Below, one piece after another: positions 29,285 to 38,566 of a DNA stretch of 64,000 nucleotides. Under the pieces are notes generated by a model. It was given only the letters and a program-made list of their open reading frames with translations, was not told the DNA's origin and did not search any database. Source of the DNA: Chitinophagaceae bacterium (lineage in GTDB: Bacteria > Bacteroidota > Bacteroidia > Chitinophagales > UBA10324). The translations under genes and the position numbers were made by a program. Position 1 is the first letter of the stretch; the number at the start of each line of letters is the position of its first letter. Where the stretch lies: contig JADJAG010000004.1 in assembly GCA_016704325.1 (NCBI GenBank), forward strand, positions 124,001 through 188,000. Direction: 5' to 3'.

Positions 29285-30258
29285 CATGGATCTTATTTGA
29301 TGCGATTCCGCCTTTGTGTTCTCTGTGGTTTCAAAAAAGTTCACGACAAAGCACTCATTGTAAAATACTCATGAATCTTATTTGATGCGATTCCGCCTTT
29401 GTGTTCTCTGTGGTTTCAAAAAAGGTCACCACAAAACACTCATTGTAAGATACTCATGGATCTTGATTGATGCGATTCCACCTTTATGTTCTCTGTAGTT
29501 TCAAAAAGGTCACGACAAAGCACTCATTGTAAAATACTCATGGATCTTGTTTGATGCGATTCCGCCTTTGTGTTCTCTCTGGTTTCAAAAAAGTTCACCA
29601 CAAAGCACTCATTGTAAAATACTCATGGATCTTGTTTGATGCGATTCCGCCTTTGTTTTCTCTCTGGTTTCAAAAAAGGTCACCACAAAGCACTCATTGT
29701 AAAATACTCATGGATCTTGTTTGATGCGATTCCGCCTTTGTGTTCTCTGTGATTTCAAAAAAGGTCACCACAAAGCACTCATCGTAAAATACTCATCGAT
29801 CTTGTTTGATGCGATTCCACCTTTGTGTTCTCTGTGGTTTCAAAAAAAGTAACCACAAAGCACTCATTGTAAAATACTCATGGATCTTATTTGATGCGAT
29901 TCCGGCTTTGTGCTCTCTGTGGTTTCAAAAAAGGTCACGACAAAGCACTCATTGTAAAATACTCATGGATCTTGTTTGATGCGATTCCACCTTTGTGTTC
30001 TCTGTGGTTTCAAAAAAGGTCACCACAAAGCACGCATTGTAAAATACTCATGGATCTTGATTGATGCGATTCCACCTTTGTGTTCTCTGTGGTTTCAAAA
30101 AAAGTAACCACAAAGCACTCATTGTAAAATACTCATGGATCTTGATTGATGCGATTCCACCTTTGTGTTCTCTGTGGTTTCAAAAAAGGTAACCACAAAG
30201 CATTCATCGTAAAATACTCATGGATCTTGTTTGATATGATTCCATCTTTGTCCTCACA
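29285..30258. repeat. 85-bp tandem repeat array, about 11.5 copies
   Basis: Units begin CATGGATCTTGTTTGATGCG at 29285, 29370, 29455, 29539, 29624, 29709, 29794, 29879, 29964, 30049, 30134 and 30219 (period 85, once 84). Each unit has a potential hairpin in which GTGGTT pairs with AACCAC across a TCAAAAAAAGT-type loop. Copies differ by a few substitutions. No reading frame is conserved across units. It ends about 70 bases before the aldehyde dehydrogenase gene. Confidence 0.93.
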
Positions 30259-30330
30259 ATGCCGATGAGAGATTAAATCTTTATCACTTCAAATCCTTTT
30301 CAAATTCCATTTAATATTTATCTTGTCTGT

Positions 30331-31707
30331 ATGAACAGCTATTCCACGCTTCTCGAAAATCAAAGAACCTGGTTCAAATCAGGAGCTACCCGCACTGCAT
30401 CTTTCCGTACCCGTCAGCTAAAGATTTTATATGAAGCCATTCATCAGTACGAAGACCGGCTGTATGCTGCATTGAATGAAGATCTGAACAAAGCAGCACA
30501 GGAAGCTTATAATACTGAGATTGGTCCTGCACTTTCTGAAATTGGTTATCAACGCAAACACCTGAAAGCATGGATGGAACCAAAGTCAGTGCCCGGCATG
30601 CTTTTTAGTTTTCCTTCTTCCGCCAAAGTTTATGCAGAGCCCTATGGCAGTGTGCTGGTACTTGCCCCGTGGAACTATCCTTTTTGGCTATCCTTTGTTC
30701 CATTGGCCGGCGCAATGGCAGCAGGCAATTGTGTGGTAATAAAACCTTCTGAACTGGCACCCGCAACAGCTACCGTGATGCAACAACTGATTGCGGAATT
30801 TTTCGATCCGGCATACATCACTGTGGTGACCGGAGATGTTTCGGTAAGTGAAAAGTTATTGGAACTGCAATTTGATTATATCTTTTTCACGGGCAGCACG
30901 CCGGTCGGCAGTATTATCGCACAGTCGGCAGCAAAGAAACTGATTCCATATACACTAGAGCTGGGCGGTAAATCCCCTGGTATCGTCGACAAGGATGTGG
31001 ATGTGAAGCTGGCGGCCCTGCGTTTGTTATGGGGCAAGACCATCAATAGCGGGCAAACCTGCGTTGCGCCTGATTTTTTGTTTGTGCATAGTTCAATTGC
31101 TGATAGGTTGCTTTCGGCCATGGAGCAAGTGCTGAAACAGTTTTATCCTGACGGGGCACTCAACTATCCCGGGTATCCGCGTATCATCAGTGAAAGACAT
31201 TATCAGCGATTGCAACGTTTGCTTGGCAGCGGAGGCAAAGTGCTGCTGGGAGGTAAATGCATTGATGATAAACGGTTGATGGAACCAACGGTAATTGGTG
31301 AAGTTGACTGGAATGATGCGGTAATGAAGGAAGAGATCTTTGGCCCTTTACTACCCATAATCAGGTATGATGATTTAAGTGAAGTAATCAATCAGTTAAA
31401 TGCACAACCGAAGCCATTGGCACTTTATATTTTCTCGAGTAACAGGAAAACACAACAACGCATCATCCGGGAAGTACCATTCGGTGGCGGACTTATCAAC
31501 GATACCATCGAGCACCTGGGAAATCATTACCTCCCTTTTGGCGGAATTGGTGGCAGCGGGCAAGGCGCCTATCATGGCAAATACAGCTTTGAGACGTTCT
31601 CACACCGCAAGGGGGTAATGAAGAAGGGTACCTGGATAGATTTACGTTTCCGTTATCCTCCTTTTAATAAATTCAATTTCAGGCTCGCAAAGTTCTTTCT
31701 GAAATAG
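30331..31707 (+). CDS. NAD(P)-dependent aldehyde dehydrogenase (ALDH3-like)
   Basis: A 458-residue protein, the usual length for class 3 aldehyde dehydrogenases, with no signal peptide. Cofactor-binding segments VLAPWNYPFWLSF and NCVVIKPSELAPA, the GSTPVG turn, the general-base motif LELGGKSPGIVD and the catalytic cysteine in SGQTCVAPDF are all present; the late motif EEIFGPLLPI also fits. It oxidises fatty or aromatic aldehydes to acids in the cytoplasm or at the membrane. Monocistronic, preceded by the tandem array and followed convergently by the efflux operon. Confidence 0.93.
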   Translation: MNSYSTLLENQRTWFKSGATRTASFRTRQLKILYEAIHQYEDRLYAALNEDLNKAAQEAYNTEIGPALSEIGYQRKHLKAWMEPKSVPGMLFSFPSSAKVYAEPYGSVLVLAPWNYPFWLSFVPLAGAMAAGNCVVIKPSELAPATATVMQQLIAEFFDPAYITVVTGDVSVSEKLLELQFDYIFFTGSTPVGSIIAQSAAKKLIPYTLELGGKSPGIVDKDVDVKLAALRLLWGKTINSGQTCVAPDFLFVHSSIADRLLSAMEQVLKQFYPDGALNYPGYPRIISERHYQRLQRLLGSGGKVLLGGKCIDDKRLMEPTVIGEVDWNDAVMKEEIFGPLLPIIRYDDLSEVINQLNAQPKPLALYIFSSNRKTQQRIIREVPFGGGLINDTIEHLGNHYLPFGGIGGSGQGAYHGKYSFETFSHRKGVMKKGTWIDLRFRYPPFNKFNFRLAKFFLK

Positions 31708-31797
31708 CCGTTGGAAGATTTAGTGCTGTAAGTATCGGTTACAAAAATTGATGTGGCGATTAAAAGGCTGGTTTCAGGGCAGCATTTGATTTACCTT

Positions 31798-33099
31798 TTA
31801 TTTAATCAGGTTTCCTGTTATACGCAACAAATCGGCCTCTTCCAGTTTGGCCCTGAAAACAGCTTCAGTGAGCCGCACCTTGGCATCGGATAAATTCTGT
31901 TGTATTTCCCGCAACTCAAGATCCGACAACCGACCAATCTTATAACTCTCCTGCCCGATGGAAAGGTTCTCTTCCGCATATTGCAAATTGTTTCTTTCGA
32001 GTTCAACCAGTTGCAGGTCGTTTTGATACTGAAGAAAGATGCGTTTCAATTCCGATTCCATCGACAGTTGTGTTTGCTCTGCTGCAAGCTGGCTGGTGGC
32101 CATGTTAATCTTATCGTTCTGATGCTGCCGGTTTACATTGAAGCCGTCAAAAATGTTGATGCTCGCTGTTAATCCATAGTAGAGTCCGTTGGTGCGGTTG
32201 GAAGTAACAAAACCTGATTCTGAGGAAGATTGCAATACATCATATCCGGTATTGAAATCAACCACCGGGTAACGCCTTGCCGAAGTCTGTTTCATATTCA
32301 ATGCTGCCAGCTCTTTGTACTGATTGGCAATGAGCAACGCTGTATTATGCGTCAATAAATCCTGTCGCAGTTGTTCGTAAACCAGGGCCGGATTATTCGT
32401 TAAGGTAGTATCTACCGTAAATTCAATATTCACATCACGGGCAAGCAATTGATTGAGCCGCACTTTAATGCTTTGCACGGATGCTTCCTGTTGAATCACT
32501 GCAGTCTCATCTGCATTCAGGTCCACGGTGGCTTTCAGCACTTCAATTTTTGAAGAGCTGCCGACAGAAAATCGGGTATTGAGTATTTCTTTTCTGAACA
32601 GGCTGATATCACGACGTTCTTTCAATGCCAGTAGTAATGATTGTTCGCGCAACACATCATAATAGGCTGCCATAATCAGGAAGATGGTATTCTCCATTTG
32701 TTGTTTCAGCAGCGTTTGCCCGTTTTCTTCCAGCACTTTTAACTGGTCATGTGAAACGAACATGCTAAGACCATCAAACAAAGTCCAGTTCACAGCCACA
32801 CCTGCAGCGCCGGCGGTATTTTTTGCACCGGTTTTTTCTACTTCCTGCCCCGACAGGTATTGTTGCTTTGAGTCATCGATGCCCTGGGTGATATTGCCAA
32901 ATACATCTAACACAGGAAGAAATCCCGCGTTTCCGATGGTCACATTGTTTGCAGCAATGCTGGCATCATTCTTAGCGATGCGCACGCTGTAATTGTTCTG
33001 CAGGCCTGTTTGCAATGCCTGATCCAGGGTGAGGATTTCCTGTGCCAAAGAAGAAGTGGCAATCAGCAGGAGTGTAGGAAGGAGAAAGGTTTTGAGCAT
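31798..33099 (-). CDS. TolC-family outer-membrane efflux protein
   Basis: About 433 residues from the ATG at 33097-33099 (MLKTFLLPTLLLIATSSLAQ), chosen because it starts the signal peptide; a further upstream in-frame ATG adds a poorly fitting 13 residues. The protein has the duplicated coiled-coil and beta pattern of TolC: LTLDQALQTGLQNNYSVRIA near the start and YSVGSSSKIEVLKATVDLN-type repeats later. It forms the outer-membrane duct for the RND pump encoded just upstream, and is the last gene of the three-gene operon. Confidence 0.92.
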   Translation of the reverse strand: MLKTFLLPTLLLIATSSLAQEILTLDQALQTGLQNNYSVRIAKNDASIAANNVTIGNAGFLPVLDVFGNITQGIDDSKQQYLSGQEVEKTGAKNTAGAAGVAVNWTLFDGLSMFVSHDQLKVLEENGQTLLKQQMENTIFLIMAAYYDVLREQSLLLALKERRDISLFRKEILNTRFSVGSSSKIEVLKATVDLNADETAVIQQEASVQSIKVRLNQLLARDVNIEFTVDTTLTNNPALVYEQLRQDLLTHNTALLIANQYKELAALNMKQTSARRYPVVDFNTGYDVLQSSSESGFVTSNRTNGLYYGLTASINIFDGFNVNRQHQNDKINMATSQLAAEQTQLSMESELKRIFLQYQNDLQLVELERNNLQYAEENLSIGQESYKIGRLSDLELREIQQNLSDAKVRLTEAVFRAKLEEADLLRITGNLIK

Positions 33100-33187
33100 G
33101 GTATACTGTTGTATTTTAAGAGAATGCTGGTAGTTCAATTACTTGAAAAAGATGATAGGAAAAATTTACCATGAATAATATCAGGCA

Positions 33188-36100
33188 TCATACAATCGCT
33201 TCCATAGCCTTTTTTTCTGGTGATGGCTGCAAGGTGGTACTCACCTTACGCTCCTTAGAAAGATAAGAATACATGGAAGGAACAATGTAAAGCGTCAGAA
33301 AAGCGGAGAACATCAATCCACCCACTACTGCAATGCCCATTGACTGGCGGCTGCCTGCAGATTCTCCCAGTGAAAGAGCTATGGGTAATATGCCGAGCAA
33401 GGTAGCAGATGTTGTCATCAATATCGGCCTGAACCTTCTAACTGCCGCATCTTTCACCGCTTCTGTTTTATTCAACCCCTGATCTTTACGCTGATTAGCG
33501 AATTCAACAATCAGGATACCATTCTTCGTAATTAAACCGATCAGCATGATCATTCCAATCTGCGAAAAGATATTGAGCGTCTGATCAAAATACCACAGGC
33601 TCAGCAAGGCACCGGCAATGGCAGCCGGTACAGTGAACAATATGATCATCGGGTCACGGAAACTTTCAAACTGTGCAGCAAGAATCAGGTAAATTACTAC
33701 CAGAGCAAGCAGGAATGCAAAAAGCAAACTGGATGAACTGTCCTGGAAATCACGTGCCTGCCCTTTCAATGAAGTAGCGAAGGTTTCCGGTAATACCTTT
33801 GCCGCAATTTCATCCATGGCTGCAATACCTTCACCGAGTGATGAACCTGCCGGAATGCCTGAGGAGATCGTGGCGGCAACATACCTGTTGAAACGATATA
33901 CTGCTGCCGGACTGGTGCTTTCCTGAAAGGTGATGAGATTGTCAAGAGATACCATGTTTCCGGACCTGCTGCGCACATAAATATTTTTCAGGTCATTGGG
34001 TTTGTTTCTGTCTTCGCGTTGTAATTGCCCGATTACCTGGTATTGCTTTCCTTCCATTATGAAGTAGCCCATTCGCTGTCCGCTCAATGCCAGTTGTAAA
34101 GTTCTGGCCACATCAGCAACCGTTACGCCCAGCTCCGAGGCTTTTTCACGGTTCACATGAAGGGTAAGTTCAGGCTTGTTTACTTTAAGGTCGGCATCCA
34201 CAAACTGCAGTTTTGGATTCTTATTAGCTTCATCCAGGAATTCAGGTAACACTTCAACAAGTGATGCGAGGTCCGGTGCCTGTATCACGTATTGCAACGG
34301 TAGTCCGCCGAATCTGCTGCCAATGGTTGGAGGTGTATTTGGAAAAGCACGGATGCCTGTAAAATACTTCAGGTCGCGTGTAAGCTGCTGTACGATTTGA
34401 TTCACACTGCGATCCCGCTCTGAAGGATCAGTAACATAAATACTTTGTGTACCGGTATTTACTGCACCTACCGACCCAAAACTGGGCGCGATAATACTTA
34501 AGGAAGAAGTAGTTTCAGGAATAGAGTCCATCACATACCTGGATAGTTCATCCATGTATTTTTCAGTAAACTCATAGGATGAACCTTCCGGTCCGGTAAC
34601 AGAAACGCGTATGCTTGAACGGTCTTCATAAGGCGCCAGTTCAGATGGAACCGTTCTCATCAGCACGGCCACCAGCAATGCGATGACGCCGAGTATGGGA
34701 AACACCAGCCAACGCCGCTGCATAAATGCATCCAGCGAAGTACGGTAGCCATTGATCATACCCACAAAGAATGGTTCCGTAACCCGGTAAAACCAGTTTT
34801 GTTTATCATGATGCTTCAGCAGCTTCGAACTCATCATGGGCGACAGCGTGAGTGCTACAAAAGCCGAAATCAAAACGGAACCGGCTACTACTACTCCAAA
34901 TTCCCGGAACAACCTTCCTGTTAATCCGGTAAGGAACATAATCGGAAAAAATACCGCTGCCAGTGTGATGGTTGTAGAAATGACAGCGAAGAATATTTCC
35001 TTCGATCCTTCTTTTGCAGCCTGTACCGGCGACAGGCCTTCTTCCACTTTGGTATAAATATTTTCCAGCACCACAATGGCATCGTCGCATACCAGGCCAA
35101 TTGACAGAATGATGGCAACAAGTGTTAAAACATTGATAGAGAATCCGGCTACATACATAATAAAGAAGGCTGCAATAATGGATATGGGTATGGCGACAAC
35201 CGGTATAATGGTAGACCGCCAGTCGCGCAGGAAAAGAAAGATGATGAGGATGACCAGCAGGAATGCAATAAAGACTGTTTCCTGCACTTCTGTTATTGTT
35301 TTTCTCACGAATGTGGTAAAATCGAAACCTACTTCCAGTTTGCAATCGGGAGGCAATTCTTTTTCCAATTGCACCTTACGCTTGTAAAATTCATCGGAGA
35401 TATCTACTGCATTTGCGCCGGGCTGTGGCACCAAAGCAATGCCGATCATGGGTACGAGATTGCGCTTCACCGCATTTCTTTCATTCTCCGGTCCAAGCGT
35501 TGCAAATCCCACATCACTGAAACGGGTAATGGTGCCATCACTCTCTTTAATAATCAGGTTATTGAATTCTTCCGGGCGACTGAGTTTGCCCAAAGTGCGA
35601 ATGGCCAATTCGGTTTCATTCCCTTCAATTCTGCCGGAGGGCAATTCAATATTTTCGCGGTCCAGGGCATTTTGAACATCTACCGGCGTTACCCCGAAAG
35701 CCACCATCTTAGAGGGGTCCATCCACAGGCGCATCGAGTATTTCTTCTCTCCGAAAATGCGTACGAAGCTCACCCCGGAAATGGTTTGCAAACGTTCCTT
35801 TACCACGTTCGTAGCAATGGCATTTACTTCCATGATATCCCTGGTATCACTACGCAGGGTCATGAAGATGATAGGTTCTGAATTCGCATCTGCTTTTTCT
35901 ACTACAGGCGGTTCCACATCACGCGGCAGGTTACGGATGGCGCGTGAAACACGGTCGCGCACATCGTTGGTTGCTTTCTCCAGGTCTTCATCAATGTTAA
36001 ATTCAATAGTGATGATGCTGGCCTGCTCGCGGGAGGTGGAGGATATGGTGCGGATACCATCTATACCATTAATGGCTTCTTCAAGTGGTTCTGTTACCTG

Positions 36101-36286
36101 CGATTCGATGATGTCGGCATTGGCACCGGTATAAGTGGTGGTTACCGTTACAGTTGGCGGATCTACGGCAGGATACTCCCTCAGTCCCAGGAAGAAGAAC
36201 CCTACTATGCCTAACAAGACCAGCATCAGCGACATCACAATGCTGAGTACAGGACGGTCAATGGAGGTGGAGGAGAGGCTGCTCAT
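33188..36286 (-). CDS. RND-family efflux permease (HAE1/AcrB-like)
   Basis: A 1032-residue permease with the two-fold repeated RND layout: N-terminal TM segment (VLSIVMSLMLVLLGIVGFFF), large periplasmic loops and two six-helix blocks. The conserved Asp pair of the proton relay is in LSIGLVCDDAIVVLENIY, and the second-half GLITKNGILIVEFAN motif is present. It uses the proton gradient to export amphiphilic compounds such as antibiotics or bile-like molecules through the adaptor and TolC partner. Gap of 16 bases to the adaptor gene upstream. Confidence 0.96.
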   Translation of the reverse strand: MSSLSSTSIDRPVLSIVMSLMLVLLGIVGFFFLGLREYPAVDPPTVTVTTTYTGANADIIESQVTEPLEEAINGIDGIRTISSTSREQASIITIEFNIDEDLEKATNDVRDRVSRAIRNLPRDVEPPVVEKADANSEPIIFMTLRSDTRDIMEVNAIATNVVKERLQTISGVSFVRIFGEKKYSMRLWMDPSKMVAFGVTPVDVQNALDRENIELPSGRIEGNETELAIRTLGKLSRPEEFNNLIIKESDGTITRFSDVGFATLGPENERNAVKRNLVPMIGIALVPQPGANAVDISDEFYKRKVQLEKELPPDCKLEVGFDFTTFVRKTITEVQETVFIAFLLVILIIFLFLRDWRSTIIPVVAIPISIIAAFFIMYVAGFSINVLTLVAIILSIGLVCDDAIVVLENIYTKVEEGLSPVQAAKEGSKEIFFAVISTTITLAAVFFPIMFLTGLTGRLFREFGVVVAGSVLISAFVALTLSPMMSSKLLKHHDKQNWFYRVTEPFFVGMINGYRTSLDAFMQRRWLVFPILGVIALLVAVLMRTVPSELAPYEDRSSIRVSVTGPEGSSYEFTEKYMDELSRYVMDSIPETTSSLSIIAPSFGSVGAVNTGTQSIYVTDPSERDRSVNQIVQQLTRDLKYFTGIRAFPNTPPTIGSRFGGLPLQYVIQAPDLASLVEVLPEFLDEANKNPKLQFVDADLKVNKPELTLHVNREKASELGVTVADVARTLQLALSGQRMGYFIMEGKQYQVIGQLQREDRNKPNDLKNIYVRSRSGNMVSLDNLITFQESTSPAAVYRFNRYVAATISSGIPAGSSLGEGIAAMDEIAAKVLPETFATSLKGQARDFQDSSSSLLFAFLLALVVIYLILAAQFESFRDPMIILFTVPAAIAGALLSLWYFDQTLNIFSQIGMIMLIGLITKNGILIVEFANQRKDQGLNKTEAVKDAAVRRFRPILMTTSATLLGILPIALSLGESAGSRQSMGIAVVGGLMFSAFLTLYIVPSMYSYLSKERKVSTTLQPSPEKKAMEAIV

Positions 36287-36302
36287 GCTGAATAGGAGGT
36301 GC

Positions 36303-37358
36303 TTATTTAAAAATAGGTTTTACATCAATTCCAGGACGCAATAGCAGCATATTGGTTGTTAGCAATGTGTCACCGGCAACCAGCCCTTCCAGCACTTGCA
36401 CATTATTTTCATCACGGTAGCCTGTTTTCAATATTGCAGGGGTTGCCTTTCCGTTTTTCAAAGTAAATGCCCTGAAGCCAGCCGATTGCGGAATCAATGC
36501 ACTGGTTGGAACCAAGACAGAACCACGTGTTTCTTTCAATGCGATCATAATGGTGGAAGAAGTGCCCGGTATCAGCCTGCGCTGTGCATTGTCCGTAACT
36601 GCCCGCAGGGTAATGGAACGTGTAGCAGGATTTACGGCAGGTTCAGCCGCAATAACCAATGCGGTAAATGCAAGCGTATCGTTTTCAACTGAAAAAGAAA
36701 TTTTTTGCCCCGGTTGTATGATTGCGGCATACTTTTCAGGAAGGGTAAAGTCAATTTTTACTTTGCTGACATCCTGAATGGAAGTCAGTGTAGTATTCGC
36801 GGAAACATAAGCCCCTTCACTCACATTCCGTAAGCCGGCTTGCCCGGTAAACGGAGCACGGATTTCCGTTTTTGAAAGCTGTACATTGAGTAGTTCCAGA
36901 TCGGCCTGTATCTCCAGTAAATTATTTGCCACTATATCATATTCCTGCTGACTGGCACCGCCTTTCGCAAGCAATACATTCAGCCGTTGCTCATTTTGTG
37001 CGGCCAGTGCTGCCGATACCTCCAGCTTTTTCTTTCTTGCTTTTAGTTCCGCATCGTCCATCCTGAAAAGAAGACTTCCTTTTGAAATCGTAGTGCCTTC
37101 TTTAAAAAAGATGCCGGTAATCTTGCCCGGGTATTCGCTTACCAGGCTCACTTCTTCATTGGCACGAATGGTACCGGTAGATTGTAGCTGGTAGGTGATG
37201 ATGGTATCGCGGATGATCATTACCTCCGACATCACAGCACCTCCTCCCTTCTTCTGCGAAACGGCACCTTCATCGTGTCCTGAAATTATTTTCTTTACGA
37301 TAAAGAAAAGCAACACAGCGGCAAGAAGAATAACAATAAGCAGGGAGGTACGGGACAT
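36303..37358 (-). CDS. RND efflux periplasmic adaptor (MFP/HlyD family)
   Basis: A 351-residue protein with an N-terminal membrane anchor (SLLIVILLAAVLLFFIV). The lipoyl-like halves (NEEVSLVSEYPGKITGIFFK and KTEIRAPFTGQAGLRNVSEG) surround an alpha-hairpin, and beta-barrel segments follow. It links the inner-membrane permease to TolC. It is the first gene of the operon, with a TATCTTTG promoter element 48 bases upstream of its ATG. Confidence 0.94.
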   Translation of the reverse strand: MSRTSLLIVILLAAVLLFFIVKKIISGHDEGAVSQKKGGGAVMSEVMIIRDTIITYQLQSTGTIRANEEVSLVSEYPGKITGIFFKEGTTISKGSLLFRMDDAELKARKKKLEVSAALAAQNEQRLNVLLAKGGASQQEYDIVANNLLEIQADLELLNVQLSKTEIRAPFTGQAGLRNVSEGAYVSANTTLTSIQDVSKVKIDFTLPEKYAAIIQPGQKISFSVENDTLAFTALVIAAEPAVNPATRSITLRAVTDNAQRRLIPGTSSTIMIALKETRGSVLVPTSALIPQSAGFRAFTLKNGKATPAILKTGYRDENNVQVLEGLVAGDTLLTTNMLLLRPGIDVKPIFK

Positions 37359-37405
37359 GTATAAGGACTTTCAGAGCATTAAAAAATCGTAAGAAATAAT
37401 TTTTG

Positions 37406-37413
37406 TCAAAGAT
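37406..37413 (-). promoter_or_regulatory. Candidate -7 promoter element of the efflux operon (TATCTTTG)
   Basis: A perfect TAnnTTTG match on the minus strand, 48 bases upstream of the adaptor start. The -33 motif is weak. Confidence 0.4.
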
Positions 37414-37429
37414 ACTACATCACCGGGAA

Positions 37430-37606
37430 CAGGGACAGGATTGCAGGGTGAAAGGGGGACAGGATTACAAGATTACAGGATGAAAGGGTGACAGGATAAT
37501 AGGATTGCAGGATGAAAAGGTGACAGGATTATAGGATTACAAGATTACAGTATGAACGGATTGCAGGATGATAGGATTGCAGGATGAAAGGATAGAAGGG
37601 TGCTTA
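37430..37606. repeat. Octad tandem repeats (GGATTACA / GGATGAAA units)
   Basis: About 20 consecutive 8-bp (occasionally 7- or 9-bp) units of the type GGATTGCA, GGATGAAA, GGGTGACA, GGATTATA. No coding potential. Lies between the efflux promoter region and inverted-repeat element F. Confidence 0.8.
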
Positions 37607-37614
37607 ACATGATC

Positions 37615-37734
37615 AGCGTAGTGATTACAGAATAGCAAGTGATCGGCTTTGCCGCAGCAATTTAACCATTTAGCCATTTAACAATTTAACCCACCAACCA
37701 TTACTTGATAAGATGAACGAATTGTCGTACACCC
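37615..37734 (+). repeat. GGGTGTAC-type element F, right half only
   Basis: From AGCGTAGTGATTACAG through GATCGGCTTTGCCGCAGC and octad units to GAATTGTCGTACACCC at 37734. The left terminus is missing and the octad array abuts its place. Confidence 0.7.
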
Positions 37735-37771
37735 ACTCCTATTTGTTTAAATATCGTGAATGCCGGTTTAT

Positions 37772-37779
37772 TACCTTTG
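37772..37779 (+). promoter_or_regulatory. Candidate -7 promoter element (TACCTTTG) of the hemerythrin-like gene
   Basis: Perfect TAnnTTTG 35 bases before the ATG at 37814. Supports that start over an in-frame ATG at 37760, which would lie upstream of the promoter. Confidence 0.4.
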
Positions 37780-37813
37780 TCCGCAGCTCCGGATATTCAA
37801 ATACCACTTCAAC

Positions 37814-38470
37814 ATGAATCAGTTCGTAATGCAAGGCTCCTTTTTCGCACACCGTGCCTTAACACGCGATGTGCGGTTATTGAATGCCATAGCACAGCGT
37901 GTTGATCAATTGAAGCAGCAGCAACTGGATGCTGTGGTAAAATGGTATGAATTCTTCTGGAACATGATGGAAGCCCATCATGCAGCAGAAGATGACTTGC
38001 TTTTTCGGGCAGTGGAGGAGAGGCTTGATGCACCTTCAGAAGTAATTGAAGTGATGGAAGTAGAGCACAACCGTTTGCAATTCCTCATTGACGAAATAAA
38101 ACGACTATTGGGTGAATTGCAACGTAAAGGTGTAGATGCATTATTAAGCAAGGAGCTGCAATTCAATACATCAGAGTTGTTAAAAGTCTTTATGGGACAT
38201 ATTGCGAAGGAGGAAGCATATATGCTCGAGAAGATGACGGCCCATTTCTCACCGGATGAACAACGTCGTATAGAAGAAGAGGTAAAAAGAAAGGCGCCTG
38301 TACGTTATCTTTCTTATATGATTCCCTGGTTGCATGATGCATTATCTGCTGAAGAGAATACACTGCTGGACGAATCGCTCCCCTGGACTGCCAGGCTTAT
38401 GAACAAATGGTTTTGGAAAAATCGGTACGACCGGTTGATGAGACCTTTGAAGGGTATGGCTAACCTCTGA
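37814..38470 (+). CDS. Hemerythrin-like (HHE) cation-binding protein
   Basis: About 218 residues from the ATG at 37814 (MNQFVMQGSFFAHRAL). The four-helix HHE pattern is visible as FFAHRALTRDVRLL, FFWNMMEAHHAAEDDLLF, VMEVEHNRLQFLI and FMGHIAKEEAYML; these His, Glu and Asp residues would bind a di-iron centre. A C-terminal extension (VRYLSYMIPWLHDALSAEEN ...) follows. Candidate roles are oxygen, NO or iron sensing/handling in the cytoplasm. Monocistronic, no regulator adjacent. Confidence 0.85.
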   Translation: MNQFVMQGSFFAHRALTRDVRLLNAIAQRVDQLKQQQLDAVVKWYEFFWNMMEAHHAAEDDLLFRAVEERLDAPSEVIEVMEVEHNRLQFLIDEIKRLLGELQRKGVDALLSKELQFNTSELLKVFMGHIAKEEAYMLEKMTAHFSPDEQRRIEEEVKRKAPVRYLSYMIPWLHDALSAEENTLLDESLPWTARLMNKWFWKNRYDRLMRPLKGMANL

Positions 38471-38566
38471 TCTTGTTGTTGCCATTTTCAGTGAAGTATT
38501 TTACTACTCACCTTCAATGATATTGAGCTTGATACCGGTGATATTGAGGAGCAAAAAATCATTCAC

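Noticed and set aside
29285..30258. Possible CRISPR array
   Set aside because: The 85-bp units are contiguous with no unique spacers, and no cas genes are present in the window.
34806..35345. 179-residue antisense frame inside the RND permease gene
   Set aside because: It overlaps a clearly conserved coding region and has a cysteine/histidine-rich non-protein-like composition.
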